DNA of 64,000 bases from Apostichopus japonicus (taxonomy: Eukaryota; Echinodermata; Holothuroidea; Aspidochirotida; Stichopodidae). Below, piece after piece: positions 63,830-64,000 of the stretch (positions are counted from its first letter, which is position 1; each line of letters opens with the position of its first letter). Location: assembly GCF_037975245.1 (NCBI RefSeq), contig NC_092574.1, positions 9,337,713-9,401,712 on the forward strand, read 5' to 3'. Under the pieces are notes generated by a model, which did no database searches, had not been told where the DNA came from, and saw only the letters and a program-made list of their open reading frames with translations. A program made the position numbers and the translations under genes.

Positions 63830-64000
63830 CGTTTCTTAACTTTGTACATGTAGTATGTGTACGTACGTAGTAGTAGTATTATGTGGTCGTTTGTACCTGT
63901 GTACGTTTGTGTACCAAGTTCAGTAAGTTTCGGTACGGTATGTACACAATCAAACTGAACGCATGCTTCTCAATAACGTAACTGAAGTTGTCATCACTGA
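63830..64000 (-). promoter_or_regulatory. 5' UTR / upstream flank of TMEM131
   Basis: These are the 171 bases upstream of the start codon. On the minus strand the ATG has A at -3 and G at +4, a good Kozak context. An in-frame TAA sits at -9 to -7, so translation cannot start further upstream in this frame. I see no clear TATA box or CpG island. The transcription start site cannot be placed and may lie beyond the window. Confidence 0.5.

Overview
The window is one piece of an animal genome that carries a single recognisable protein-coding gene. That gene lies on the minus strand and is complete from start codon (63829) to stop codon (3383). It is a homologue of TMEM131, the ER/Golgi transmembrane protein needed for collagen secretion. 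I assembled 35 coding exons by hand from canonical GT-AG splice sites. Every exon phase joins, and the total is 5,769 nt, giving a predicted protein of 1,922 residues. That is close to human TMEM131 (about 1,880 residues, from memory). The long AT-rich introns, abundant microsatellites and minisatellites, transposon debris and strong similarity to vertebrate TMEM131 suggest an invertebrate metazoan, perhaps an echinoderm such as a sea cucumber. The species is an inference, not something I can read directly.

Layout from the 5' end (high coordinates). The start codon is preceded by an in-frame stop. Exon 1 encodes a signal peptide. Introns 1 to 5 are large (about 3.8, 7.5, 12.2, 4.2 and 4.3 kb) and take up half the window. 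Exons 4-9 encode the N-terminal PapD-like domain and the first Ig-like repeats. Exons 10-24 encode the rest of the lumenal Ig-like array. Exon 25 holds the single membrane-spanning helix. Exons 26-35 encode a disordered cytoplasmic tail with conserved short motifs and ten tryptophans in the last 240 residues, which corresponds to the TRAPPC8-binding end described for the family. The 3' flank (1-3382) is probably 3' UTR and downstream DNA.

The introns hold most of the unusual structure. Intron 1 has nine identical copies of a 15-base E-box-containing motif (61109-61912), two of which form a perfect hairpin. Intron 3 contains a 374-bp non-autonomous hAT-type element with an 8-bp target-site duplication (45598-45971). 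Introns 11 and 13 hold two arrays of the same 33-nt satellite on either side of exons 12-13. Intron 10 has an unexpectedly long plus-strand open frame with membrane-like segments. Several tRNA-derived elements and other minisatellites are also present. I found no second gene that I can name.
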